Position numbers and translations under genes: made by a program. From Kitasatospora cinereorecta (GTDB lineage: Bacteria; Actinomycetota; Actinomycetes; Streptomycetales; Streptomycetaceae), in contig NZ_JAMZDX010000002.1 of assembly GCF_024172095.1 (NCBI RefSeq), positions 1,116,001-1,180,000 on the forward strand: a DNA stretch of 64,000 nt. Reading direction: 5' to 3'. Below are positions 33,085-42,286 of the stretch, in pieces. Below the pieces are notes generated by a model, which was not told the origin of the DNA, did not search any database, and saw only the letters and a list, made by a program, of their open reading frames with translations. Positions within the stretch are counted from its first letter, which is position 1; the number at the start of each line of letters is the position of its first letter.

Positions 33085-35414
33085 CGTGCCCCTTCCGTCG
33101 AGTGGTCGTGTCGGCGCTGTAGGCGACCGTGGCGCTGCTGGTGGCTGCGGCTCAGGTGGCTCTGGATCCAGGCGTGGCGGAACTGGTAGACCGCGCCGAC
33201 CTGGCGGAGCACGCCGCGCTGGTGGGCGTCGTCCAGGAAGGCGATCAGTGCCCAGGGCAGTTGGCCCGTGAGCGGCAGCCAGATGCGGGCCAGTGCTACC
33301 CACTGGCCCCAGGCGGTCAGGCTGAGTCCGTAGCTGAGCCCGGCGCCGAACGCGGCCTCCAGTCCGAACACGAGGCCGACCTCGAAGCCGCGCAGCGGCC
33401 CGTACACGATGCCGTTGAGCAGGCCGACGCCGATGCCGAGGACGAGTGCCCAGGTGAGTAGGTGGTAGGCGACGTTGCGGCGGTCGATGTGCAGGTCGGC
33501 GGGGCTGACGACGGATTCGGTGCGGACCGGGGCCTCGAACAGGGCGATCAGGCCGAAGACCAGCCCGGTCGCGAGGGCGATCGGCGGAATGAACAGCAGA
33601 CCGGCGGCGGCCCCGGCGCCCTGTCCGTCGGCGAGTCCGATCGGGGCGATCAGGCCTTCGTCGACCAGGATGAGCAGCGCCATTCCGGCTGCTCCACCGC
33701 ACAGGCCGATCAGGAACCGGGTGCGGGCGTTGCGGCGGGTTGTCGGGGTGCCGGTGCTGAGTCGCATGCGGACCGGCGAGGGTCTGAGGGCGGCGCGGGC
33801 GGAGGCGTGCCAGTAGACGAGTCCGAAGAGCGTGCCGGCGGCGAGGCCGTGCAGGACGCCGACCAGCAGGCCGCGGACGACGGCGAACCGGAGGCTGTGC
33901 GTGGTGGCGACCAGGTCGACGGGGAGGTTGCCGATCGCGGTGGTGACGCCGAAGGCGATGCCAGCCAGGACGGCGATGATCACGGTGCGGGAGAGGCGGC
34001 TCATGCCGGTGCCGACCTCCCACCAGGTGAGGTCCTGTCGTTCGCGGCCGAGCCGGGTCAGGTGGTCGGCGAGGTGGCCGAGCCAGCGTTCGGCGCGTTC
34101 CGCGTCCCACGATCCGGGTCGGCGGTGGGCGGTGTCGAGTCGTTCGGTGGGACGGGGGCGGTAGACGGCGGGGACGAACCCGGCCAGGAGGTGCTCCTCG
34201 ATCGCCTCGGGGTCGGGGAAGCGGGCGGTGTCCAGGAGTTCGCCCGGCCGCCGTTCGGGGTGGTCGCTGTACATGGTGCGGGCGAGGGCGATCATCAGCG
34301 GGGTGCGGAGCGCGGCGGCGAGGTTGGCGTGGCCGGCGCTCTCTGCCGTCCGGGCGGGGTCGAGGGCGGCCTCCCAGGTCGCGCCGTGCTCGTCGGTGTC
34401 GGCGGGCCCGGGGAAGGACGGGTCGGTCCGGGGCAGGTAGCCGCGAAGGTCGTCGAGGTCGAGGTCGCGCAGTTCGAGGACGGCGGCGGCGGCCAGGGGG
34501 GCGTGGGCCGTCCGGACGGCTGCGGTGAACTCGGCGTGCCGGCTGGTCAGGACGAGCGGCAGCCGGGAGAGGTTGAGTGCTTCGAGGGCCGGGGCGCGCA
34601 GGTCTTCGGCGAGTTCGTCGAATCCGTCGAGGACGGGGAGGACGAGGTCGTCGTCGAGAAGGTCCGCGGCCAGTGTTTTGCCGCTGGGGACCCGGCGGGC
34701 CAGGTGCGGGTAGTCGCGCAGCAGTCGGGCGATCAACCAGTCGCGCAGGGCCACGGTGGTCGGGTCCCAGGCGCCGAGGCTGAAGATCACCGGCACCCGT
34801 TCGTTACGGGTGCGGGCGTCCAGCAGGTCGAGGGCGAACCGGACCGCCAGGATCGACTTGCCCGATCCGGCCCGGCCGAGGACCACCAGCCGGCCCGACG
34901 GCACGCGCCGGTAAATCACGGCGACCCGCCGCAGGTCGCCGCTGAGGTCCGGTTCGGTGCGGGCCTCCCCGGGGTCCAGTAGGAGGGCGTTCGCCGACTG
35001 GTCGGCAACCCCCGCCGACACCTGCTGCCAGCGCACCGGCAGTGCGTACGGGTGGTGCACCCGGTGCTGGGCCTCCTCGCGGCGCCAGCGCTGCCGGCTC
35101 TCGCGGGCCAACTCCTCGGCGGCGTCGGCGAGTGGGCCGTGGTCCCGGGACGGCGGCGGTGGTTCCGGTGGAGGCACCGGGGCTTCCGGGACGGTGCCGC
35201 CGCCGAGGGCGCTCAGCTGGCGCCGGTCCCCGGGGCTGGCGTTGAGCGCGTCCGCGATGCGGTTGATGGTGCCGAGCCGGTGGTCGAAGGATCGGTCGGT
35301 CTCGATCCGGCGGACGGTGCTCTCGCCGAGCCCGGCCCGCTCGGCGAGCTCGAACTGCGTCAGACCGGCCTGCTTCCGCAACTGGCGTACCAGTGCTCCG
35401 AGCGTCTCCGCCAC
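33081..35414 (-). CDS. HTH-NACHT ATPase with polytopic membrane domain
   Basis: A 777-residue STAND-type protein. Residues 1-70 are an XRE helix-turn-helix (LRKQAGLTQFELAERAGLGE). The NACHT-like NTPase follows with Walker A GRAGSGKS (180-187) and Walker B VLPVLDGFDEL (258-268). From about residue 470 to 740 there are six or seven membrane segments (TVIIAVLAGIAFGVTTAIG; WALVLGIGVGLLNGIVYG). The C-terminal tail is basic and ends in the cytosol. GTG start with GAGAAGGG upstream. It is divergent from the TerY-type operon, separated by a perfect 18-bp palindrome. It could couple a membrane or envelope signal to transcription. Confidence 0.9.
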   Translation of the reverse strand: MAETLGALVRQLRKQAGLTQFELAERAGLGESTVRRIETDRSFDHRLGTINRIADALNASPGDRRQLSALGGGTVPEAPVPPPEPPPPSRDHGPLADAAEELARESRQRWRREEAQHRVHHPYALPVRWQQVSAGVADQSANALLLDPGEARTEPDLSGDLRRVAVIYRRVPSGRLVVLGRAGSGKSILAVRFALDLLDARTRNERVPVIFSLGAWDPTTVALRDWLIARLLRDYPHLARRVPSGKTLAADLLDDDLVLPVLDGFDELAEDLRAPALEALNLSRLPLVLTSRHAEFTAAVRTAHAPLAAAAVLELRDLDLDDLRGYLPRTDPSFPGPADTDEHGATWEAALDPARTAESAGHANLAAALRTPLMIALARTMYSDHPERRPGELLDTARFPDPEAIEEHLLAGFVPAVYRPRPTERLDTAHRRPGSWDAERAERWLGHLADHLTRLGRERQDLTWWEVGTGMSRLSRTVIIAVLAGIAFGVTTAIGNLPVDLVATTHSLRFAVVRGLLVGVLHGLAAGTLFGLVYWHASARAALRPSPVRMRLSTGTPTTRRNARTRFLIGLCGGAAGMALLILVDEGLIAPIGLADGQGAGAAAGLLFIPPIALATGLVFGLIALFEAPVRTESVVSPADLHIDRRNVAYHLLTWALVLGIGVGLLNGIVYGPLRGFEVGLVFGLEAAFGAGLSYGLSLTAWGQWVALARIWLPLTGQLPWALIAFLDDAHQRGVLRQVGAVYQFRHAWIQSHLSRSHQQRHGRLQRRHDHSTEGAR

Positions 35415-35467
35415 GACCCGCCCTTCTCTCGGGGATTCGAATACAGAGGCGAGCGTACATCTGACGA

Positions 35468-35485
35468 CCGGTCATATATGACCGG
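35468..35485. promoter_or_regulatory. perfect 18-bp palindrome in divergent promoter region
   Basis: CCGGTCATATATGACCGG is fully self-complementary. It lies 53 bases before the HTH-NACHT start and 146 before the TerY-like start, so one bound protein could control both units. The HTH-NACHT protein is the nearest candidate. Confidence 0.75.
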
Positions 35486-35631
35486 CGCGGTGACCTGTGT
35501 GTTTGCCTGACGCGACGCCAGCATCGGCGGTGCGGACAACGGTTCCGCGGCCCCCGGCGCACCCCGTTGCGTGGGTGGGGCCGCCCTGTCCGCGACACCA
35601 GTACGTGAACTTGAGGGAGGCGGTGTTTGCG

Positions 35632-36315
35632 ATGGCGGAGGCGAAGGGCGTCCTGCTGCCGGCCTATGTGGTGGCCGACGAGTCTGGCTCGATGGCCCCG
35701 TACCAGCGGGAGCTGGGGGACGGGGTGGCCTCGCTGTGCGAGGGGCTGCGGGCGGAGCCGATGGTCGCGGCCAAGCTCCGGCTGGCCGTACTGGGCTTCT
35801 CCGACGACGTCCAGGTCCGGCTCGCGGTGGCCGACATGCGCACCGAGACCACGGTGCCCCGGCTGGTGATCCGCGGGGTGACCAACTACCGGGCCCTCTT
35901 CGAGGACCTGCTGGTGCGGATCCCCGGTGACGTGAAGTGGCTGCGCGGCGAGGGCTACCGGGTGCACCGCCCGGTGGTCTTCCTGCTCAGCGACGGCCAG
36001 CCCACCGACGGCTCGTCCTGGCACGCGCCGCACGCCGAGCTGACCGACCGGGACCGCACGCCGACGGCGCCGAACATCATCGCCTGCGGTCTCGGCGACG
36101 CCCGGGCGCAGACCATGGTCGACGTCGCGACCCGCCCTGAGTTCGCCTTCCTCGCCAAGTCCGGCACCGATGTCGGCCGGGCGATCTCGGAGTTCTTCCA
36201 CTCGCTCACCATGAGCCTGGTGGCCTCCGGACACGCCCTGAACTCGGCCAACCCGCAGCTGGTGGTGAACCGGCCCGACCAGTTCACCATGGCCATCGAC
36301 GAGGTCGGCCGGTGA
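35632..36315 (+). CDS. TerY-like vWA-domain protein
   Basis: A 227-residue cytosolic von Willebrand A protein. The metal-ion site is complete: Asp16-x-Ser18-x-Ser20 in ADESGSM, Thr84 in RGVTNYRALF and Asp121 in LLSDGQPTDG. This is the TerY form known from tellurite/stress modules. There, TerY, a PP2C phosphatase and a kinase make the TerY-P triad, and exactly those two genes follow. ATG 35632 with GAGGGAGG eleven bases upstream. Its stop overlaps the phosphatase start. Probably a scaffold binding phosphorylated partners in a metal-dependent way. Confidence 0.92.
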   Translation: MAEAKGVLLPAYVVADESGSMAPYQRELGDGVASLCEGLRAEPMVAAKLRLAVLGFSDDVQVRLAVADMRTETTVPRLVIRGVTNYRALFEDLLVRIPGDVKWLRGEGYRVHRPVVFLLSDGQPTDGSSWHAPHAELTDRDRTPTAPNIIACGLGDARAQTMVDVATRPEFAFLAKSGTDVGRAISEFFHSLTMSLVASGHALNSANPQLVVNRPDQFTMAIDEVGR

Positions 36316-37283
36316 CGCCCGCCCGCCGGGGCGACCCGGACCCCGTGCCGCCGGCGGCGCCTCCGAGGCCCGCCGGGCCGCCCCCGGCTGCCGGGCCGGA
36401 GCTGGTGCCGTGGCAGCGAATCACCGTGGACGTGCCGGGCCTGGAGTTCGAGGCCCGGCCCCCCAGCCAGTACGCCTTCGACTTCCCCGACAGCGAATGC
36501 GAGGGCTGGTCCACCGACCGGCTCACCCTGCGGTTCGCCTCCGTCCGCGGCGCCAAGCACCGCTACTACCGTCAGCCGCGCCAGGACGCGGCGCGCGCCG
36601 CCGTGCACGAGGCCACTGGCAGCATCGTCTTCGCGGTTGCCGACGGCGTGTCCAGCGCCGCCGAGTCCCACCAGGGCGCTGTTGAGGCGTGCCGGGCCGC
36701 CGTCGAACGCATCCTGTACCTGCTCGACCGGGGCGCGGAGCGGCTGGACGGCGCCGACGTCGCGGCCCACGCCGCGGAACGGCTGCGCGAACTGGCGCGG
36801 TGGCGGCTCGGCGTCGCCGTGCCGCAGGCGGCTGAGGTGGCCCGGCTGTACGCGACCACCCTGGTGGCGGGGGTGGTCCGTGCCGCGGGCGACGCCCTGG
36901 AGGCCGAGGTGTTCCGGATCGGCGACTCCGGGGCGTGGCTCCTCGACCGGGCCGGCGGCGGCTATCACCCGCTGTTCGGCGGCAAGGCCGTACCGGGCAC
37001 GCCGCTGGTCAGCAACGAGGTCTCCCCGCTTCCCCTGGTTCCCGACCGGCCGGAGACCGCCGTCGAACGGCTGGCCGAGCCGTGGACGCTGCTGGTCGGC
37101 ACCGACGGGTTCGGCGACCCGCTCGGCGAGGGCGACGGCCGGGTCGGGGAGCTGTTCGCCAGTCAACTCGCCTCGCCACCCACGCCGTTGTGGCTCGGCC
37201 ACGTGCTGGACTTCACCCGGGAGACATTCGACGACGACCGCACCCTGCTGGCGATCTGGCCCCGGGCCGAGGGAGCGAGGTGA
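36312..37283 (+). CDS. PP2C-like serine/threonine phosphatase
   Basis: A 323-residue protein with PP2C motifs in order: RQPRQDA (87-93), FAVADGVSSA (107-116, metal Asp-Gly), FRIGDSGAWL (201-210), LVGTDGFGDP (261-270) and FDDDRTLLAI (306-315). A Pro-rich 30-residue lead precedes the domain. The GTG overlaps the TerY stop and the TGA overlaps the kinase start, both as GTGA. It would reverse phosphorylation by the next gene's kinase; the metal-binding residues appear intact. Confidence 0.92.
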   Translation: MTPARRGDPDPVPPAAPPRPAGPPPAAGPELVPWQRITVDVPGLEFEARPPSQYAFDFPDSECEGWSTDRLTLRFASVRGAKHRYYRQPRQDAARAAVHEATGSIVFAVADGVSSAAESHQGAVEACRAAVERILYLLDRGAERLDGADVAAHAAERLRELARWRLGVAVPQAAEVARLYATTLVAGVVRAAGDALEAEVFRIGDSGAWLLDRAGGGYHPLFGGKAVPGTPLVSNEVSPLPLVPDRPETAVERLAEPWTLLVGTDGFGDPLGEGDGRVGELFASQLASPPTPLWLGHVLDFTRETFDDDRTLLAIWPRAEGAR

Positions 37284-39265
37284 GCGCGCGGCCGGCCGCC
37301 CCGGTCGAGTTCGCCACGCTTGCACTGGACGGGGAACTTGGCCGAGGAGGCCAGGGATCGGTCCACCGGGTGCGCAACAAGCGCATCAACGAGTCGGCGG
37401 CCGACGGCGGTTGGTCGGTCGTCTACAAGGAGTACGACCCCGCGGTGCTGCCGCAGGTGGACGCCGCCGCGCTGGCCGCCGCGGTCGCGCTGCCCGGGCG
37501 GTTGACCGGCGAACAGGGGCGCTGGCTGTGCGAGAAGACCGCCTGGCCGGCCGCCGTGGTCCGGCGCGGCAGACGGACGTGCGGGTTCCTGATGCGCGCC
37601 GTCCCCGACCGGTTCCACTTCACGCTCCGGACCCTGGCGGCCAGCAACCGAGGCTCGCCCCGGCTCGCCACCCTGGAGTACCTCCTCAACGGGGACGCCT
37701 ACGTCGCCGGGATCGGACTGACCGTCACCGACCGGGACCGGCTGCTGCTGCTCGCCGACCTCGCGACCACCCTCGACCGGCTGCACCGCTTCGGTGTCGC
37801 CGTCGGCGACCTCTCGCCGAAGAACCTGCTCTTCGCCCTCGCGCCGCAGCCCGAGTGCTTCCTCATCGACTGTGACGCGGCCCGCATCGACCTTGCGACG
37901 GTGCTGCCGCAGGCCGAGACCCCGGACTGGCACGTTCCCGCAGGCGAGGAACGGGCGACACCGCACAGCGACACCTACAAGCTCGCCCTGCTCGCCGTCC
38001 GGCTCTTCGCTCGCGACCAGAGCACGACCGACCCGGCCGCGTTGGCGGCGATCGACCCGGCCCTCGGTGCCTTGGCCCGTGCCTCGCTCGGGACAGACCC
38101 AGCCGCCCGGCCGGCGCCCGCCGCCTGGGCCGAACAACTTGCCTCGGCGTCTGGCAAGTTGAAGCCCGGCCCCCGCGGGCCGAAAGGCGCCAGGGGAGCG
38201 AAGCCGGCCGGGCGAGCAAAGCCGAAGCAGCCGACCGGGTCGGCTACCCCGCGACCGCGCGTCAACAGCGGGGCAGGTTCGGCGGGTTCAACAGCGGGTG
38301 GCGCGGGAGTGGGCAGCGCGGCGGCCGGGGTCGGCAAGGTACTCGCCGCCGTGGCCGCCGTCGTGGCAGTGCTGCTGTTTGTGACCCACCGTGACGACTC
38401 CCACCCGGCCGGCGCCCGCTCGGCCGCCGACAGCCACCCGCTGACGGTCAGCCACCCCTCGCGCTCCGCCACCAGTTCGTACCGGACCCCGCCGCCCGAT
38501 CCGACCCCCAGCAGCGCCCGCCCGAGAACCCCGACCCCGACCCCGACGCCCACACCCACCCCGACACCCACGCCCACCCCGAGCCCGAGTCCGACCGATC
38601 CGGTCGCCACCGCGGGCGTCGGCGACTGCTTCTTCGACACCGGGACCAGCGGTCACGCCGACCTCACCCCGACCACCTGCACCACCGGGACGTTCAAGGT
38701 CGTCCGGATCAACGAAGGCAGCACCGACCTGGACGGCTGCGCCAACGTGCCCGGCAACGACGAGAGCGTCAGCTCCAAGCGCTACTCGCGGGTCCTGTGC
38801 CTCAGTTACCAGAGTTCCGGCGGGGACTCTTACCACGCCCGGCAGGGCGACTGTGTCTTCGGGCCGAACGGCGCGGGCCCGTGGTCGCTGCTGTCCTGCC
38901 GGCCCGGCGCCTTCAAGGTCCTCGCTGCCTACCGCGGCACCAGCGACCACTCCAAGTGCGACAGCTGGCCCCACTACAACCAGTGGCGGACCGTCTCCGG
39001 TCCCAAGGGCGCCGACCAAGACGTCCTGCAGTGCTTGTCCATGGTGTTCCCCGATGACGCGGGCTACGCCACCGTCCGCGAATGCCTGTTCAAGTCGGGC
39101 TCCACCTTCACCAACGTCGGCAGCTGCGACCGCTCCAACGTCTACGTCACCGGACGCACCAGCACGCCGAACTACCCCGCGTTCTGCGGCCAGGACGCCT
39201 CCACCTACTGGCGCTCCAACGAGTTCCCCGACCTCGGCTACACCGTCTGCTGGCGCTGGCGCTGA
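37280..39265 (+). CDS. transmembrane protein kinase with Cys-rich outer domain
   Basis: A 661-residue protein. The kinase domain spans about 1-290: glycine loop LGRGGQGSV (20-28), Lys50 in VVYKEYD, catalytic GDLSPKNLLF with Asp177 and Asn182, and DCD (197-199) where most kinases have DFG. A basic Pro/Lys linker and one membrane helix (about 353-369) follow, then a Pro-Thr repeat stalk (about 410-440). An extracellular region has three Cys-bearing repeats (GDCFFDTG, GDCVFGPN, RECLFKSG), like lipoprotein LppU-type sensors. GTGA overlap with the phosphatase gene. Likely the signal-receiving member of the triad. Confidence 0.92.
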   Translation: MSARPAAPVEFATLALDGELGRGGQGSVHRVRNKRINESAADGGWSVVYKEYDPAVLPQVDAAALAAAVALPGRLTGEQGRWLCEKTAWPAAVVRRGRRTCGFLMRAVPDRFHFTLRTLAASNRGSPRLATLEYLLNGDAYVAGIGLTVTDRDRLLLLADLATTLDRLHRFGVAVGDLSPKNLLFALAPQPECFLIDCDAARIDLATVLPQAETPDWHVPAGEERATPHSDTYKLALLAVRLFARDQSTTDPAALAAIDPALGALARASLGTDPAARPAPAAWAEQLASASGKLKPGPRGPKGARGAKPAGRAKPKQPTGSATPRPRVNSGAGSAGSTAGGAGVGSAAAGVGKVLAAVAAVVAVLLFVTHRDDSHPAGARSAADSHPLTVSHPSRSATSSYRTPPPDPTPSSARPRTPTPTPTPTPTPTPTPTPSPSPTDPVATAGVGDCFFDTGTSGHADLTPTTCTTGTFKVVRINEGSTDLDGCANVPGNDESVSSKRYSRVLCLSYQSSGGDSYHARQGDCVFGPNGAGPWSLLSCRPGAFKVLAAYRGTSDHSKCDSWPHYNQWRTVSGPKGADQDVLQCLSMVFPDDAGYATVRECLFKSGSTFTNVGSCDRSNVYVTGRTSTPNYPAFCGQDASTYWRSNEFPDLGYTVCWRWR

Positions 39266-39320
39266 CCTCGCCGTCCGGCGACCGATCCACCATCCCACCG
39301 ACAAAGTTCAAGGATCCGAC

Positions 39321-39548
39321 ATGGCATACCGCTACCGGTGCGGCGAGTGCGGCTTCAAGACCTCCTGGGGCACCGAGTCCCAGGGCGAGCGGGCGCAGAT
39401 CGCGCACTACACCGACCGCCACCCCGGCCTGCGCCCCGGCGGAACGGTCGAGGCCAACACCAAGAATCCGGAGGGAGGCATCGGCTGCCTCGGCGTCCTC
39501 GCCGTGCTGTTCCTGCTGTTCGTCCTAGCCGTCGCGTGCAGCCGATGA
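39321..39548 (+). CDS. small zinc-ribbon membrane protein
   Basis: A 75-residue protein. It begins MAYRYRCGECGFKTSWGTES, a CxxC knuckle with HYTDRH providing possible further ligands. It ends in one membrane helix (IGCLGVLAVLFLLFVLAVAC). ATG 39321 with AAGGAT upstream. It lies 55 bases past the kinase and 37 before the next gene in the same operon. Possibly an adaptor between membrane kinase and exported proteins; not otherwise recognised. Confidence 0.8.
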   Translation: MAYRYRCGECGFKTSWGTESQGERAQIAHYTDRHPGLRPGGTVEANTKNPEGGIGCLGVLAVLFLLFVLAVACSR

Positions 39549-39585
39549 ACGGCGCCGACCCGAATACCGCGACCAGGAGGACATC

Positions 39586-40461
39586 ATGACGAAGCATTAC
39601 TGGAACCAGGCCCCGGCCGCACCGGCACCGCCCACCTGGCAGCAGACGCCACGCGCGGTGCCGCCCCAGCTCGGCCGCGGCGGCGGCGCGGTGCCGTCCG
39701 TGCCCGTGCAACCGGCTGCCGGGGCTGGCGCGCAGCCGCCGGCCGCGTCGGTGACGCCGCCCGGGGCGCGGGCAGCGCGCCGGAGAGTTGGGGTGCTGCG
39801 CCACTGGCGGCTGCTGGTGGCCTCAGTGGTGCCCTGTCTCCTGCTGGCCGGCATCGGGTGGTGGCTCTGGCCGCAACAGCCGACGGGCCTCCCTCCGCAC
39901 ATCGCCGAGGGGACCGTCGAGGCGGACCTGCTCAGCGCCGACGGCGTCAGCAAATTGGCCGGAACGACGGTGGTGGCCGGGCCCCAGTCGAACCGGCCCC
40001 ACGCCCCGCTCGCCGTGACCCCGTCGGAATGCGCTGTCGCCGCCGGACCGACGACGCAGTCGGTCTACGGGCAGGCGTGGAAGGCGTTCCTGTCGGCGAC
40101 CTACCAGGACGCCGCAGGCTCGGGCAGCTACACCGTCAGCCAGGTGATCGGCGTGTACCCGGACAGCGAGAGGGCAACCGCGGCCTTCCGCACGCTCGCC
40201 GACGGCCTCACCAAGTGCCCTTCCTCGACACTCACCGACCAGGCCGGACGTACCTCGAAGTGGGCCTACACGGCGCACGCGCCGTTCGCGGTCGTCGTCA
40301 CGTGGAAGGCGACCCAGGACGGCGCCGCGGGCTGGGCCTGCTACCACCAGGCGCGAGTGAAGAGCACGAGCCTGGTGCAGGTTGCCGTCTGTCAGGCCGG
40401 TGACGGTGCGACGACCACCTCGAAGATCGCCGACGAGCTCGCCGGGAAGGTGACCGGATGA
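39586..40461 (+). CDS. membrane-anchored PknH-like sensor-domain protein
   Basis: A 291-residue protein. A Pro/Ala-rich cytosolic part (1-70) leads to one membrane helix (LLVASVVPCLLLAGIGWWLW) and an outer domain. That domain has paired Cys (PSECAVAA, LTKCPSS, GWACYHQ, VAVCQAG) and the strand pattern of the PknH C-terminal sensor (VYGQAWKAFLSATYQDAAGS; VVVTWKATQDGAAGWACYH). AGGAGG fixes ATG 39586. It overlaps the next gene by four bases. In mycobacteria this domain is fused to a kinase; here it is separate but in a kinase operon. Confidence 0.85.
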   Translation: MTKHYWNQAPAAPAPPTWQQTPRAVPPQLGRGGGAVPSVPVQPAAGAGAQPPAASVTPPGARAARRRVGVLRHWRLLVASVVPCLLLAGIGWWLWPQQPTGLPPHIAEGTVEADLLSADGVSKLAGTTVVAGPQSNRPHAPLAVTPSECAVAAGPTTQSVYGQAWKAFLSATYQDAAGSGSYTVSQVIGVYPDSERATAAFRTLADGLTKCPSSTLTDQAGRTSKWAYTAHAPFAVVVTWKATQDGAAGWACYHQARVKSTSLVQVAVCQAGDGATTTSKIADELAGKVTG

Positions 40462-42284
40462 CCCCGGCCCCGCGCAGGGCGGCCGCGCGCCGCCGGGGGA
40501 TGCTGCCCCGCATCGTCCAGCTCGTCCTGATGGCGCTGCTGGCGCCGATCGTCGCCGCAGGGGTGCAGACGATCGCGGCGTCCGACGCCGTGGCGGCTGC
40601 GGCACCGGCGGGCACGCTCGCCCCCGTTCCCCTGGTGGCGCCCGGGGGCTTCGAGGCCGCCCTGGCGACCCTCTTCGAGGAGATCGACAAGGCGAACCGG
40701 CAGGCCGCGGAGATGGCGCAGCAGGAGAAGGAGGTGACGGCCGAGGCGGAGCGGATCACCAAGGAGTCCGCCGCCATACGCGACAGCAAGACCGCGCTCA
40801 ACACCAGAGTCGCCGCGGTGAACCAGGAGATCAGCGGCCACGACGAACGCGCGAAGGCCCTGGAGGGCAAGATCGCCGCCCACAACGCCAAACCGAACAG
40901 GTTCGAACTACCGGCGCAGGCGGCCGCAGCCAATGCCTACGACGCCGAGGCGCGCCAACTGGAGGCCGAGAAGAGCCAGGAAAACGCCGTGGAGGACAAG
41001 ATCCAGGGCGAGGAGAGCCAGATCAAGCAGGAGGCTTCCCAGGTCGACGCCAGGTCGTCCCAGCTCGACGCCGCAGCCAAGGCCAATGATACGAAGGCCG
41101 ACGGACTCAGGACGAAGGCACAGCAGCTCCAGTCCCAGAGCCAGCAACTGCTCGCGCAGATGGCGCAGGTGGTCCAGAGTTTCGCCTCTGCTCCGTCGAA
41201 CCCGGCGGCCGCGATGGACCAGGGCGGGGACGCGCCCGCTCCGGCCCCGCAGGCCGGCAGCCGGTCCGTGAGCCAGGACGAGGACACGGACGACACCCCC
41301 TACCGGCAGCCTCGGGCCTCCGCACTGAAGCAGTACGCGAAGCAGAGCGGGACCACCGTCGACATGCGACCGGGCACGGCGTACTTGACACCCGAAGCCG
41401 TCCGGCGGCTCTCGGCCGCGCAGGCGGCGGCGCTCGGCAGCCCGGCCGTCACCTACGACGGGTTGGTCCGCAAGCCCAACGGGCACTACACGGCGCTGCG
41501 GGTGCGAGCGCCCGGAGCTGCCGCCCTCCCGGCCCCGGCGCCGGAGGTGGTGGCATCCGGCGGGCTCGCTGTTTACCAGGCCGGCGAGCAGCGCGTCGTC
41601 GACGAGGTCACGTCCGTCGAGGAAGCGCCGAGCCTGTCCCAGCCCGGCCCCGCGAACCCGGCGTCCCCCGATTCCGATTCCGATCCCGCCGACTGCCGGA
41701 GCGGTTTCGGTGGCGGATGGCGCACGTACCTGCCGGTCGACCGGTCCGGCCGTGCCCAAGGCGCGGAGGCGTGCCTCACCAAGGACTTCATCGACAACAA
41801 CAAGGGAACCGCGCCTGACACCAAGACGGTGGCTCCACCCGCATACCTCTGGGCGGCGATATACGCGTCCGGCCTCGGCGACCGGCCTGCCAAGTTCTGG
41901 CGCAACGCCTGCCACCTGTTGGCCGGTTCGCTCGGTGGCTCGGGCACCAGCTACGACAATCTCGCCACGTGCTCCCGTACAGCGAACTCCACGAACATGG
42001 GGGGATCGCCGCCTCACCACGCCAGGAACATGGCCGGCTACGAGGATGAAGTCCGGAAGCTGCTGAACAATGAGGTCGGCGTGGTCGTCCACTACACCGT
42101 GACCGCGGAGTACGACGGGACAAGGGTGGTCCCGACGCAATTCCACATGCAGGCCACCAAGTACACGCCCGGCGTCGGGGCGGTGAAACTCTTCGACAAC
42201 TACGTCCCCAACGACATCTTCAGCCTGAAGGACCAGCAGTGGCACAACATGGGCAAGGACGCCCCGACCGAATGGGAACCGTAG
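40458..42284 (+). CDS. secreted coiled-coil protein with nuclease-like toxin domain
   Basis: A 608-residue exported protein. An N-terminal membrane/signal segment (IVQLVLMALLAPIVAAGVQT) is followed by a long coiled coil (about 65-240, rich in Gln/Glu/Lys/Ala) and an Ala/Pro linker. A C-terminal domain from about 420 contains FWRNACHLLAGSLGGSGTSY, DNLATCSRTANSTNMGG, MAGYEDEVRKLLNNEVGVVV and HYTVTAEYDG. This is the layout of DNA/RNA non-specific endonuclease toxins, with the His of CHLLAG as candidate catalytic base. The SUKH-type gene two bases downstream is the expected immunity protein. Confidence 0.85.
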   Translation: MTPAPRRAAARRRGMLPRIVQLVLMALLAPIVAAGVQTIAASDAVAAAAPAGTLAPVPLVAPGGFEAALATLFEEIDKANRQAAEMAQQEKEVTAEAERITKESAAIRDSKTALNTRVAAVNQEISGHDERAKALEGKIAAHNAKPNRFELPAQAAAANAYDAEARQLEAEKSQENAVEDKIQGEESQIKQEASQVDARSSQLDAAAKANDTKADGLRTKAQQLQSQSQQLLAQMAQVVQSFASAPSNPAAAMDQGGDAPAPAPQAGSRSVSQDEDTDDTPYRQPRASALKQYAKQSGTTVDMRPGTAYLTPEAVRRLSAAQAAALGSPAVTYDGLVRKPNGHYTALRVRAPGAAALPAPAPEVVASGGLAVYQAGEQRVVDEVTSVEEAPSLSQPGPANPASPDSDSDPADCRSGFGGGWRTYLPVDRSGRAQGAEACLTKDFIDNNKGTAPDTKTVAPPAYLWAAIYASGLGDRPAKFWRNACHLLAGSLGGSGTSYDNLATCSRTANSTNMGGSPPHHARNMAGYEDEVRKLLNNEVGVVVHYTVTAEYDGTRVVPTQFHMQATKYTPGVGAVKLFDNYVPNDIFSLKDQQWHNMGKDAPTEWEP

Positions 42285-42286
42285 AA

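Noticed and set aside
38530-38600. Short tandem GACCCC/CCGACG repeats
   Set aside because: They encode the Pro-Thr stalk of the kinase in frame, so they are a protein feature rather than a DNA element.
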